Shown here: in pieces, positions 1 through 9,600 of the stretch
Layout of the letters: each line of letters begins with the position of its first letter
Numbering within the stretch: the stretch's first letter is position 1
Origin: Bacteroidota bacterium
GTDB taxonomy: Bacteria; Bacteroidota; Bacteroidia; B-17B0; Aurantibacillaceae
Assembly: GCA_023251755.1 (NCBI GenBank)
Contig: JAHEYF010000008.1
Span: forward strand, 34,315-98,314
DNA: 64,000 bases
Direction: 5' to 3'
Notes under the pieces: generated by a model
What the model was told of the DNA's origin: nothing
What the model saw: only the letters and a program-made list of their open reading frames with translations
Databases searched by the model: none
Program-made: the position numbers and the translations under genes

Positions 1-873
1 AATGGTTGTAAGGACAGCATAAATAAATGGGTGCACTTATCGCCGGTACCGGTAGTTCATTTTGGTCGGCCCGAAAGCGGATGTGCGCCGGTGTGCGATC
101 ATTTTACCAATTCAACAACAATAAGCGGGGTTGATACCAACTTAACATGGAGCTGGAATTTTGGAGATCCCTCCTCAGGAGCAACCAATCTCTCTGCATT
201 GCAAGCTCCGGCGCATTGTTATACACAGGCCGGCAGTTATAATGTAAGCCTAACAGCAGTGTCGGGCAAGGGTTGTGCAAACAGTTTAACGATAAACAAC
301 CTGGTGAATGTATATCCTGTTCCCCAAGCCGCCTTCACAGCCAGTCCTGAGGCAACACAGATATTTGATCCCGAAATAAGTTTGTTTGACCAGTCCACAG
401 GAACACCGGTATACTGGCATTGGGACTTTGGTGTTCCGGATACCAACAAGGACACTTCACTATTTCAAAATCCTGTATGGGCCTATACCGACACAGGCAC
501 CTACACCATTTGTCTGCATATTGAAAACGCTTATGGATGCACAGACAGCACCTGCTCACCTGTACTCATTACCGATTATTACACCTTTTATATACCCAAT
601 TCTTTTAGTCCCAACGGAGACGGTGCGAACGATTTTTTCAACGGAAAAGGTTACAACATCATTGATTATCAATTATGGATTTTCGACCGGTGGGGAGATA
701 TGATATATACCACAGGAGCTGCCCGTAGTCCTGAATCATCAGTTCCATGGAATGGCAAAGCGAACAACAGCAAAGAAGTGGCCCAGGAGGATGTTTACAT
801 TTGGAAAGTAAACCTGGTTGATTTATTCAGTAAAACACATACTTATACCGGAAGGGTAACGCTGATAAAATAA
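1..873 (+). CDS. PKD-domain protein with type B T9SS sorting domain, 3' part only
   Basis: The reading frame is open to the first base of the window, so this is the C-terminal part of a longer secreted protein; the GTG at 31 is internal, not a start. Two PKD-like beta-sandwich domains are visible, with W-x-FGD-type cores (WNFGD, WDFGV) and the Y-x-x-x-G-x-Y pattern ahead of the last strands. The last ~90 residues form the gliding-motility-associated C-terminal (CHU_C, type B) sorting domain: a YIPNSFSPNGDG motif, FDRWG, WNGK and a terminal G-x-VTLIK strand. The family is exported through the outer membrane by T9SS and kept at the surface or released. It ends 15 bp from the convergent gene at 889-2385. 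The substrate or partner cannot be read from this fragment. Confidence 0.9.
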   Translation, partial: NGCKDSINKWVHLSPVPVVHFGRPESGCAPVCDHFTNSTTISGVDTNLTWSWNFGDPSSGATNLSALQAPAHCYTQAGSYNVSLTAVSGKGCANSLTINNLVNVYPVPQAAFTASPEATQIFDPEISLFDQSTGTPVYWHWDFGVPDTNKDTSLFQNPVWAYTDTGTYTICLHIENAYGCTDSTCSPVLITDYYTFYIPNSFSPNGDGANDFFNGKGYNIIDYQLWIFDRWGDMIYTTGAARSPESSVPWNGKANNSKEVAQEDVYIWKVNLVDLFSKTHTYTGRVTLIK

Positions 874-888
874 GCAGGGTAAACGGTT

Positions 889-2385
889 TCAATATTTTTC
901 AATGTATTCAAAGCCCTCTTTATTTAATTTACACATCACCCATCCGTAAAAATTGAAGAGTTTAAAAACATTTTCTTCATACTCCGTCTTTTTCAATTCG
1001 AGCAAGGCCTCAGCCAAACTCAGGAATGCAGCCCGCTCCTCGGCTGTGTTACCTGCTGCAATTAATTTTTTAAGCCCTGAGATCAGTACTTTTTCAAACT
1101 TAAAATACAATGAATTTGTAATCAGGTACCGGAATAAATTACTGATAGCATACTCCAGGTAATCCAATTGTTTTAATTCATAATACAACACTAAGCGGTA
1201 AAGTTTAATTACATTGGTCATGTTTTTTAATGTATGATTGCTGGTTGATTCATCCATCTTGTTGATCCATTCCAATGCTTTTTTAAAATCATCCAGCATA
1301 AAATAATTAACCGAAATATTAGTAATGATGTGCAGCTTAAAGTCTGGTTTTAACACCTCCTGTGTAGCGCAAAACAGGGCACGGTTCTTCTTTAAACCTT
1401 CCGCTCTGTTTGTTGCATTTGTATGCCGGAGCCAATATGATTCATACATCAGACAAGCTTCCGTTTTACTGATCTCATTGCTCTTAAATTTCAGTTCCCT
1501 GCTCATCAGGGTGCTCAGTAGCTCAGGCAGCCTATCAGGCCGGCCACTGTATGCGTAAAAATACATGAGGTGAATCAGCGAAGAGACAGAGGTTTGTTCC
1601 AGTTCCTGGTTATTCGTTGCTAAATTTGCAAGCAGCGACACATTCTGTTTGAAATAATATTCTGCCTGCTGATTTTTTTTAATCGCTAAAAAGTAAGTCC
1701 CTGCACCAACGCCATACTTCCACTTCGACATCAGGGACAATGGATAAGTTTCTCCTTTTTGCAAAACCGGCAATACAATCTGTTCAAGCTCTTTCAAATC
1801 GCTTTCATCTCGGATCATTATATTTTGTTTAAGTTTAAATGCCCTCAGCCGGTCCATAAGAATATTAAACTCAATATCTCTTTCTATTTTTTCAAGCAAG
1901 TCGCCCAGCTCTTCTTCAAAGCAATCAATCGCATGGTTTTTAGGATGATTCAGTTTAACATTAACAGTAGAAGTAAATTCGGTAAGTATCAACCCGAAGT
2001 TATACAACTCATGTTTATCCGCTACTGCTTTGGCCTTCTTTAAGATATCCAGGCACTGTTCATACAACATTCGTTTATGAAGGGTCTCTGCGGTCGAGAG
2101 CATCCTGCACAGCTGAGTAACAGGAAGTCCGTTATCCAATTCGGAAATAAAATCGAGCAAACGGCTTTGCAAATAGTTTTTTATACGTGAATAGTTTTTG
2201 AAATTATATTCATGTATTATTTTCTGTTCATTGTGTTCGGTCTGCCGTTCATACATTTCAAACACTGTTAAATATCCTTTTTGTTCAACAATGTTAACGG
2301 AAAGACAACGCTTCTTAAAAAGTCTACGCTCCTTTTCTGTCATAATGTGTATCAAGCCATGGAGACTATTTGAGAATGTCCGCAT
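889..2385 (-). CDS. Uncharacterised ~500-residue helical-repeat protein, paralogue 1
   Basis: I do not recognise a function. The 498-residue product has no signal peptide or membrane segment and looks all-helical, like TPR-type repeats, with many alternating Leu, Lys and Glu. It is closely related to the protein at 28004-29503: both start M-[RK]-TFSN-x-LH-x-LIH, continue with EK/KER-LFK, GYLTVFEMYE and FSRIKNYLQ-like segments, and end with FNFYGW followed by NxEGF. The protein at 4686-6194 is a more distant relative. The C-terminal Tyr/Trp segment is the best-kept feature. It lies between two T9SS cargo genes, tail to tail with the first and 154 bp downstream of the second on the same strand. 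A cytoplasmic scaffold or regulator is possible, but that is inference from context only. Confidence 0.85.
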   Translation of the reverse strand: MRTFSNSLHGLIHIMTEKERRLFKKRCLSVNIVEQKGYLTVFEMYERQTEHNEQKIIHEYNFKNYSRIKNYLQSRLLDFISELDNGLPVTQLCRMLSTAETLHKRMLYEQCLDILKKAKAVADKHELYNFGLILTEFTSTVNVKLNHPKNHAIDCFEEELGDLLEKIERDIEFNILMDRLRAFKLKQNIMIRDESDLKELEQIVLPVLQKGETYPLSLMSKWKYGVGAGTYFLAIKKNQQAEYYFKQNVSLLANLATNNQELEQTSVSSLIHLMYFYAYSGRPDRLPELLSTLMSRELKFKSNEISKTEACLMYESYWLRHTNATNRAEGLKKNRALFCATQEVLKPDFKLHIITNISVNYFMLDDFKKALEWINKMDESTSNHTLKNMTNVIKLYRLVLYYELKQLDYLEYAISNLFRYLITNSLYFKFEKVLISGLKKLIAAGNTAEERAAFLSLAEALLELKKTEYEENVFKLFNFYGWVMCKLNKEGFEYIEKY

Positions 2386-2539
2386 ATAAGTATGTTTTGA
2401 TGTTAAACGCTACAGCTCTATTATTTCCGATTTGCACATGCGTAACACCCTACAACCCGGTTAATCACCCGGTCATTTAAATTAGAAGTCCACGCAATAG
2501 CTTTCCCTGTTCTTATAGTGAAAATGATCCCCCTGCGGG

Positions 2540-4252
2540 TTACCTTTGTCCGACAATTAATTTTCCGTTCTGTACCTGGCCATTTTCCGAAATGATGGTG
2601 TATAAGTAAATACCCTCTTCCATGCCTTCCCTCCCAACTTCGATGCGATTTTTCCTTTCGCTAATCTGTTTCACCATTTTTCCCATCACGTCATATATTA
2701 CAATACTGTGCATGGTGTTTGCAGAAGCATCATCAAATAAAAAATACACCCGCTCATTAAATGGATTTGGGTACAGTTGCAGACGAGCAGAGTAATCCGT
2801 TTTATTTTTAACACCAATTGTTGTTTGTGCAGTTAACAATGCCTGGTAAGCGTCTATTCTTCCCCAGCCCATATACTTGTCCCATCCTGCAATATCTTCA
2901 ACTGGGATACCCACCTGGTCCTTAGCGGTAGTTTCGATAATGTTTTTAACCTGAGCCGGTGTTAAATTCGGATTTACTACGTAGATCAATGAAGCGAGCC
3001 CTGTAACATGAGGAGCAGCCTGCGAAGTTCCGTTATAAGAATTGCCGATCGAATAATTATCCGTTCCGGAAGCCACACAACCCACTATCCAATTTCCGGG
3101 AGCAACAACTGAAATATAATTTCCAAAATTACTTCCCTGTGAGCCGGCCCCTCCGGAACCAAACGGAACACAACGTGAATCATCTACATTGGTTGCTCCA
3201 ACAGCCATTACATGATTTAAGCAGGCCGGTGTCTGAGCGCTCCCACTATTGTTGTTGCCCATGGTGGTAACCAGCAACACATTTTTTCCATAAGCATAAT
3301 CAATGGCACTTTGCATGGCTGCATCGGTAGTAACTCCTGTAAAGCCCAAAGACATGTTGATTACTTTGGCCCCGTTATCGGCAGCGTACTTAATTGCATT
3401 ACAAATTACCGTTGAACTGAAACCGCTTGAGGAAGAAGAGTAATTAGAGACGATCATCAGCTTACATTTCCAGTTTATGCCTGCCCACCCTGTTGAATTA
3501 TTTCCGGTTGCCCCAATGATGCTGGCTACATTTGTTCCATGTCCGCCCGCATCAGCAACATTGTTGTTGTTCATGTTAAAGTTCCAGCCGTTTACATCAT
3601 CCTTAAAACCATTTCCATCATCGTCCAAATTGTTCCCGGCTACTTCAGCAGTATTTGTCCAGATCCTTCCGCTAAACTCCGAATGGTTTAAATTTATTCC
3701 CCCATCAATGATTGCAACTATTGTATTTACATCGCCTGTTGTAATGTCCCATCCCGGTTTTATATTGATATCGGCTCCTGCCTTTGGGGTTTTTCCGTTA
3801 GCATAAGTAAAGCTACCATCATTGTATAAGCCCCATTGCAATTTAAATTTTGCAGCGGGTTCATTGGGTGTGAGACAGGTTTCTTGTTCTCCGTCTCTGT
3901 GGCCGATGTAGTTTGCCTGTGCATATTCAAACAAGCCTGTGGCTGAATATTCTTCGGCGAGAGCGGACACATTCTCCTCATTTTCAAACGTGAGAATAAA
4001 AGAGTTTTGCAAAGCAGCTGATGGAGGACCCTGAAAAAGGCCGGCAACACTTTTACAGTGATGAAACGCATTTAATTCATCCAAAGCAGGGATGCCACAA
4101 TACACGATGCTTTTGTTCGTTTCAAATTCTACAGGCGCTGTTTGTTTAAATTTAACGATCAACTGCCTTTTCTCATATTCGGCAGGTACCTGGCTCCATG
4201 CTACTGATATTGGTATGAGCAAAACCATTACTGTACTTAGTTTATTTTTCAT
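2540..4252 (-). CDS. Secreted subtilisin-like (S8) serine protease with type A T9SS sorting domain
   Basis: The 570-residue product starts at the ATG ending at 4252; an in-frame upstream extension of 27 residues lacks signal-peptide character, whereas residues 1-20 from this ATG form a normal signal peptide (Lys-rich start, VMVLLIPISVAW). A propeptide-like region covers about 25-120. The catalytic triad of the S8 family is intact: Asp183 (AIIDGG), His238 (GGHGT) and Ser410 (NGTSQAAPH). An Asp/Asn-rich loop at 208-220 resembles a calcium site. Residues from ~490 form a type A sorting domain: LYPNPFN, GIYLY and a final G-KL-V-G-like strand. It should be exported by the Sec and type IX pathways and act outside the cell on proteins. 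The stop lies 154 bp before the start of paralogue 1 on the same strand. Confidence 0.93.
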   Translation of the reverse strand: MKNKLSTVMVLLIPISVAWSQVPAEYEKRQLIVKFKQTAPVEFETNKSIVYCGIPALDELNAFHHCKSVAGLFQGPPSAALQNSFILTFENEENVSALAEEYSATGLFEYAQANYIGHRDGEQETCLTPNEPAAKFKLQWGLYNDGSFTYANGKTPKAGADINIKPGWDITTGDVNTIVAIIDGGINLNHSEFSGRIWTNTAEVAGNNLDDDGNGFKDDVNGWNFNMNNNNVADAGGHGTNVASIIGATGNNSTGWAGINWKCKLMIVSNYSSSSSGFSSTVICNAIKYAADNGAKVINMSLGFTGVTTDAAMQSAIDYAYGKNVLLVTTMGNNNSGSAQTPACLNHVMAVGATNVDDSRCVPFGSGGAGSQGSNFGNYISVVAPGNWIVGCVASGTDNYSIGNSYNGTSQAAPHVTGLASLIYVVNPNLTPAQVKNIIETTAKDQVGIPVEDIAGWDKYMGWGRIDAYQALLTAQTTIGVKNKTDYSARLQLYPNPFNERVYFLFDDASANTMHSIVIYDVMGKMVKQISERKNRIEVGREGMEEGIYLYTIISENGQVQNGKLIVGQR

Positions 4253-4685
4253 GCTGGTGTTATTATATGAATAAAGATTTGATTGAAGTCTGGAAGTATC
4301 TATTTTATTAGTGTAACAAAGCCGGTAAGTCAATTTTTCTCATTGTTGAAAGCTAAATAAATGGACAACCGCTCTATGCATTCAATAAATTATTCTTGTT
4401 GTGCTGAAGGCATTTTTATAAGCCCGCTGATGGTCCTCCAGGCTACAGTGAATATGATTGTTAGTTGTTGAAACATGATGAAGAGTTTATGGCATCAAAA
4501 ATCTGTCATTTGAAATGCATTTGAAAATCAAAAATTGTCAATAATCGGGAAATCAGAAGGTTTATCTGAATTGATTTCAGGCATAAACTGATCGCTGCGG
4601 AAGGAGTTGATGAACAGGAAATTCACTTGTAAAAGCCTACTACGAGGGGAATACGAATTAAATAACAATCGGAAAAGCAGGTGCT
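4253..4685. other. Intergenic region upstream of the S8 protease
   Basis: This 433-bp gap holds no convincing gene. The first 81 bp read in frame with the protease but lack signal-peptide features and are taken as leader. I saw no tRNA-like fold, no TAnnTTTG promoter box on the minus strand, and none of the word repeats found in other gaps. Confidence 0.5.
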
Positions 4686-6194
4686 TTATTTAATATTGGA
4701 TTTGGTATCAATCTGGTTATCGACCCATGCTAAATAATCAAAATATTTTTTTGTGATCTGCTCGTTGTGCGGATCGGTAAACAGGGAACTCAGTGTGCTT
4801 TTCAACTGCAATAATACTTCCCGGCGTTCGGCAGGAACGTAAAACCTATCCGTCTGTTTCGAAAAAAACACAAGCAATGCAGTATAAACAGGGTTGGGCT
4901 CACCATATTTTACAATAAACCGTTTTGCTTTAATTACCATAGATGGAAGCTGATCGTAATTTGCAAGGCAAAAATGAACCAGCAATGAATAGATGTGTGC
5001 TAAACAAAATAAATCGACCCGTAAATTCTTATACCCCTCATTCAAAATATTGTTAATATAAATAAGTGCTTTTTTTACGTTGTTCACCTGTATATAGGCT
5101 TCCGATAAATTTAACCACAAGGCAAGCCTATTGTTGAGCTTAAACCGCTCATACTCTTCCTGCAAAATAGGAGTCGATAAATAATAACTGATCCCTTCAT
5201 CATACCTGCCCTGAATATTAAACCACTTTAACTTCGCCACATAAAAATTGCTCACCATTTCAACAATTTCCGATTCGTGCATAGTGCCAATAAGCTTGTG
5301 AACATTGTCAATTGCATTGTTAAATTCCTGAAGCGATATAATTTCGAGGTTTGAATACAACCAGTTGAAAAGGTTTAAAAGGTAATCGCGGTAATACACT
5401 GTTTTAAGCAAAGGCTCTTTTTCGAAAAGTTTATTTGCACTGATCACAAACGAGGTTTCTTCCTTGTCCATTAAAAAACAATGAAAAATATGGCGCTGCC
5501 GCAATAAAACTATTTGTGCTACCTGAGAGGAGGCCGCTTTATTGTTGTTTAGCCATTCAAATTGTTTTACATGTTGTCTGATCGTTGGTTCATCCACGCC
5601 TGAAAGGGCCCCTCCGGTTTTCATTCCCAAAAGATACATCTCCACATGCAAATGTTTTATATCATAATACTCCTGTAATTGACCAATGTTGTGCTGTATT
5701 TTATTAAAGATGTCGGAATACACCAGGTTCATTTCATCTTCCTGTTTAGGATCCCAGAAAGTAAAAAGGTAAAGCTCCCTTGCTTCAATCAGGCAATTTA
5801 AAAGGGAGGCCTGTTCAGCCAGACTTATTGCTTTGAATGCTTTCTTTCTGGCCTGGTTCATCAGGGTTTTTTTGATCAGTATCCTGCATTGATCAAGCAA
5901 CGAATTTACTTCCGACCGGACTGTTTTATTGTTGTAGAACATTTCCAATGAAAACATTATACGCTTGTGTAAATAATTTTTAAGGTCGGGGAAATGAGCA
6001 GGCGAAATTTTAAGACGATGCATGATCTTTTTTTCATCGTACTCTTTACTGGCTGCTATGGCATCAAACAACCTGAGGTAGTGCTCGTTTTGACTGCTCC
6101 GGTAAGTACTGGCCACTAATTTAAAATTGGCCTTTTCAGTTTTGCTTAAGGTTTTAATTAATTCAAATAATTCTTTAGATGAAGTTTTTGCCAT
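4686..6194 (-). CDS. Uncharacterised ~500-residue helical-repeat protein, paralogue 2
   Basis: The 502-residue product shares its overall plan with the proteins at 889-2385 and 28004-29503: an N-terminal ELFELI-x-x-L-SKTEK-x-NFK segment (compare LIH-x-LTKKER-LFK), a LRLFDAI and DLKNYLHKRI stretch, all-helical repeats through the middle, and a C-terminal KKYFDYLAWVDNQI segment matching the FNFYGW region of the others. It is clearly more divergent than the other two are from each other. There is no signal peptide or membrane segment, so it should be cytoplasmic. It is on the same strand as the S8 protease and divergent from the large T9SS protein at 6615. The function is unknown to me. Confidence 0.85.
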   Translation of the reverse strand: MAKTSSKELFELIKTLSKTEKANFKLVASTYRSSQNEHYLRLFDAIAASKEYDEKKIMHRLKISPAHFPDLKNYLHKRIMFSLEMFYNNKTVRSEVNSLLDQCRILIKKTLMNQARKKAFKAISLAEQASLLNCLIEARELYLFTFWDPKQEDEMNLVYSDIFNKIQHNIGQLQEYYDIKHLHVEMYLLGMKTGGALSGVDEPTIRQHVKQFEWLNNNKAASSQVAQIVLLRQRHIFHCFLMDKEETSFVISANKLFEKEPLLKTVYYRDYLLNLFNWLYSNLEIISLQEFNNAIDNVHKLIGTMHESEIVEMVSNFYVAKLKWFNIQGRYDEGISYYLSTPILQEEYERFKLNNRLALWLNLSEAYIQVNNVKKALIYINNILNEGYKNLRVDLFCLAHIYSLLVHFCLANYDQLPSMVIKAKRFIVKYGEPNPVYTALLVFFSKQTDRFYVPAERREVLLQLKSTLSSLFTDPHNEQITKKYFDYLAWVDNQIDTKSNIK

Positions 6195-6614
6195 AAATTT
6201 TCTTTAGCTGTTAACATATAACGCAAATCGTTCCGGAAGTCGTCTCAAAATCAATTTGCAATTTATCATTCAAACAGGCTCCATTTTGCCCCTTTCACTT
6301 AAGATTGCCCGTGTTTTTGGCTGCAATTTTTTAATAAAATAACTCGACTTTTTTAGGATTAAATTTTTTTCTCCCCTTTTAATGTCTTTGTTCTGAATAA
6401 AATACAGCGACTTCATGTTATCATTACTTACCAAAAAAGTGATGCCGCCTGCTATCTCAATTACCTCTTTTAATTTGTCTTTCAGTTTTAATAGTTCTAA
6501 AATTGCTTTTATTCCACTTAAGATCAGCAATTCACTTATTAAGGTATGAATTTAATTCTTCTTCACTATAAGATTGAATAAAATTAATTGAACCTAAAAA
6601 ACACTAAGGCCACA
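6195..6614. other. Divergent intergenic region with a doubtful 86-codon frame
   Basis: This 420-bp AT-rich gap lies between two divergent genes and probably holds both promoters, though neither strand shows a clean TTTG/TAnnTTTG pair. A minus-strand frame at 6270-6530 begins at TTG and would give an 86-residue Lys- and Ile-rich product, with its only internal Met at codon 39. It lies just upstream of paralogue 2 and reads the same way. It has no recognisable motif and may be chance coding potential in AT-rich DNA or a decayed gene; I do not call it. Confidence 0.4.
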
Positions 6615-9600
6615 ATGAACAGGAGCAGGTATTTTCAGTTTCAAAAAACCGTTTTAGCAAAAATTCTTTTTGTTATTATTTTTCCATTCAGTGTTCAGTC
6701 CGCTGATATTGTTTTAAATTTTTGCCCCATAACAAAAATCCAAGCCTCTCATGAATGGAGCGCCGGTATTCAAATTCAAAACAACAGCGGTGTTGTGCTT
6801 GACCTGCTCAACAACAATTTTATTTTAAACTGGCCCGGCCTGGTTTCCCTGCAATATCCATTTTCCAATGTTACCCATACCGGAACAAACTGGAGTTTTA
6901 CCATCAATTTGAATTGGCCCGGTACCATGTCTGTTGGTGCAACTGCCAACCTCTCTGTTTCTGGAAATAATTTTTCTGGTGCATTACAATTTCCAACAAG
7001 TGGCACGTATACACAGAATGGAACAACTTATTCGGTTGAAGTAAAAAACTGCAACCAAACTCAGAATTATGAATTGTATAATTCCACTTATGAGTTTAAC
7101 CGCGATTGTTTTTTATATTCACCTGCTAAGTTCTGCCTGGGGCAGGGGGCAACCGAAATATGGTATGGCGAAGGAGTTTTTGATGCGATGATCCCCACCA
7201 ATCGTCCAAGCTGGGCAATTGGTGTAATGGTAGCGCACCGGCTTTTTACAAATTTAGTTGGAGAGGATATTTTATCGCCTAATTTCTGGATGGCAACAGC
7301 CATGAATGAATCCCGGATGACCTGCGACCCAACTATTGCACCCAATCTTAGCGGCGGGCATTTTCCAATTAACGGAAATGCAAACACAGGAACAGGTGTG
7401 TACAATCCAACCAACAATTGTTTTCAGGTGTTAAGTATCGGTTATGCCCAGATTGCCAACAACCAACCCGATTTATTTGCCCAGACCAATGCCTATGGAA
7501 CTGCCCAATACGCGAATGTAGTGGACAACGGAAATTGGGAAACAGGCGCATTGGCCCTTGCTTATTACCATTACCAGGATATGCGCTACTGGGATCAGAT
7601 TTATTGTTTTAATGTAATGAAGACCTGGAAAGATGCGGCAGACCCATATACAGTTGAAAAAATTTTTTACCACGCTTATCACGATGGCCCTAATGCAGGA
7701 ATTGCTCTTTTAAACGACATTAAAGCCAACTACACCGCAGCTACCGCGGCAACAAACATGAACACCGTTGTTACAACAGGAGGCACCTGGAGCCAGGTCA
7801 ATGCCGGTGGCAGCTCACAAAAGGTGGGCAATTTTACGTATTTGCTCGATGGAAACAATGGCACAATTTACCCTTGTTCAAAAGCAGATTATACCACAAA
7901 CTATTTGGGTTGTTATAATGATCCGATCAAATGGACTGATGTTGTTTATTACCTGGACAGAATTAAAATACTATATCCTGCATTACAACAAGGCCCTGTA
8001 CAAGCTGCTATTCAGGCTGTTTTCAACAGCATCAACGGTGGGGCCACTATCAACTTCGAAGACCTCGGAAAAGTAATTGATGAAATTGTCATACAGATGG
8101 GGGGTCATGACCCATCCAAATACATTGCTACACAATTTGCCGCTTCAAAAACCTGTACGGATAATGCAATGGGGGTTTCTTTGCAAACCAACGATACCAT
8201 TTGCCCCGGAACAGCTGGTGAATTACAGGTTTGGTTATCGGGCAACAAGAATTTTAAGTTCACTTTGTTATATCCCAACGGATCAACACAAACATTTTCC
8301 AATGTCGACCATTCCCCTTTTATTGTTCCAATCAACCAACCCGGGCCTTATGAAATTATTTATTTTGAAGACAGCAGCAGGGTTGGAGACCTGAATTGTT
8401 TATTTAGTAAACTTACCGTGCAAAGTAAAAACGGGAACATTGTTCAATGGGACAAGAGTACTTTAACCGGGAACCCGCCTTGCACCTATGGTCCGCTTGT
8501 AATAAAAAACACCGGACCCGATCAGGTAAGTGTTACCTATACATATAATGGTGGCTTTCCGCAAACAGTCAACATTCCAGCAGGTACAAGCTTATATACT
8601 GTTTCCACAAACCCTGCTCCCGGGCAATACATCATCACTACCATGACCCCTAATAAATGCGGTACTCCCGTTAACGATACCATTCGCATCTGCTCAGATT
8701 GTACAAAGCCCCGTGCTGTAATTTCAGGAGGTGCTTCTATATGTGCGGGCGATAGTGTACAACTGACTGTAACTGTTTCAGGCGGTATTGGCCCTTATAA
8801 CATAAAACTTAGCGACGGCACAAACAACTGGAACGTTTTTAATATAAACGGGCCGGTCTATACCTTTTATGTTGCCCAGACCGGCACCTATATGGTTGAT
8901 TCGGTTTGGAATTCAAATTGTGATACCCTGGGATCGGGGTTGGCTGTGGTAAACATACAGGCATTGCCCACCCTCACTGTTTCGGGCGATACAACAATTT
9001 GTGCCGGGGACACCGCATTGCTTCACCTTGCTTTAACAGGCCATCCTCCTTTTGCACTTGTTATTTCGAATGGAAGTCTATCTGTTCCGCTTACTACCGG
9101 ATCAACAACTTATTCGGTTGCTTTAACAACGCCGGGAACTTATACGCTCAGTCTTACAGATTCAACTGCCTGTGTTGTTACTAAAAATGTGACGGTACTT
9201 GTTGCACCTGATCCAACGGTGGATTTAGGCGCAGACATTTTTTTATGTTATGGCGAAAGTGTTGCGCTTGACGCGGGAAGTGGCTTTGCTGTTTATGCAT
9301 GGTCGGGCACAGGCACAGGATCAGCTCAAACCAGTATAGCCGACACCAGTGGAACCTATTTTGTGCAGGTAACCAATGCAGCCGGTTGTAGTGCAGGTGA
9401 TAGTGTACAGGTAGACATCAATCCTAAAATCAACGCGACATTTGCAAGTGATTCAATCAGTATTTGTCCGGGCGACAGCATACAACTTTCTGTTACGCCT
9501 ACCGGCGGAGCCCCTGCCTATACCTATACCTGGGGCGGCCTGGCCAGTGGAACAGCAACAAGCTTTACTGCGGGAGCAAACGGTTGGTACACTGTAACCG

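Noticed and set aside
31..33. GTG as the start of the first gene
   Set aside because: The frame is open upstream to base 1 and no signal peptide follows the GTG; the gene begins outside the window.
4334..4685. Possible tRNA or small RNA in the gap upstream of the protease
   Set aside because: No cloverleaf, no conserved T-loop GTTCxAxxC, and no clear hairpin with a T-run could be found.
6270..6530. 86-codon minus-strand frame beginning at TTG
   Set aside because: No recognisable motif, no ATG until codon 39, AT-rich divergent gap that should hold promoters; not enough to call a gene.
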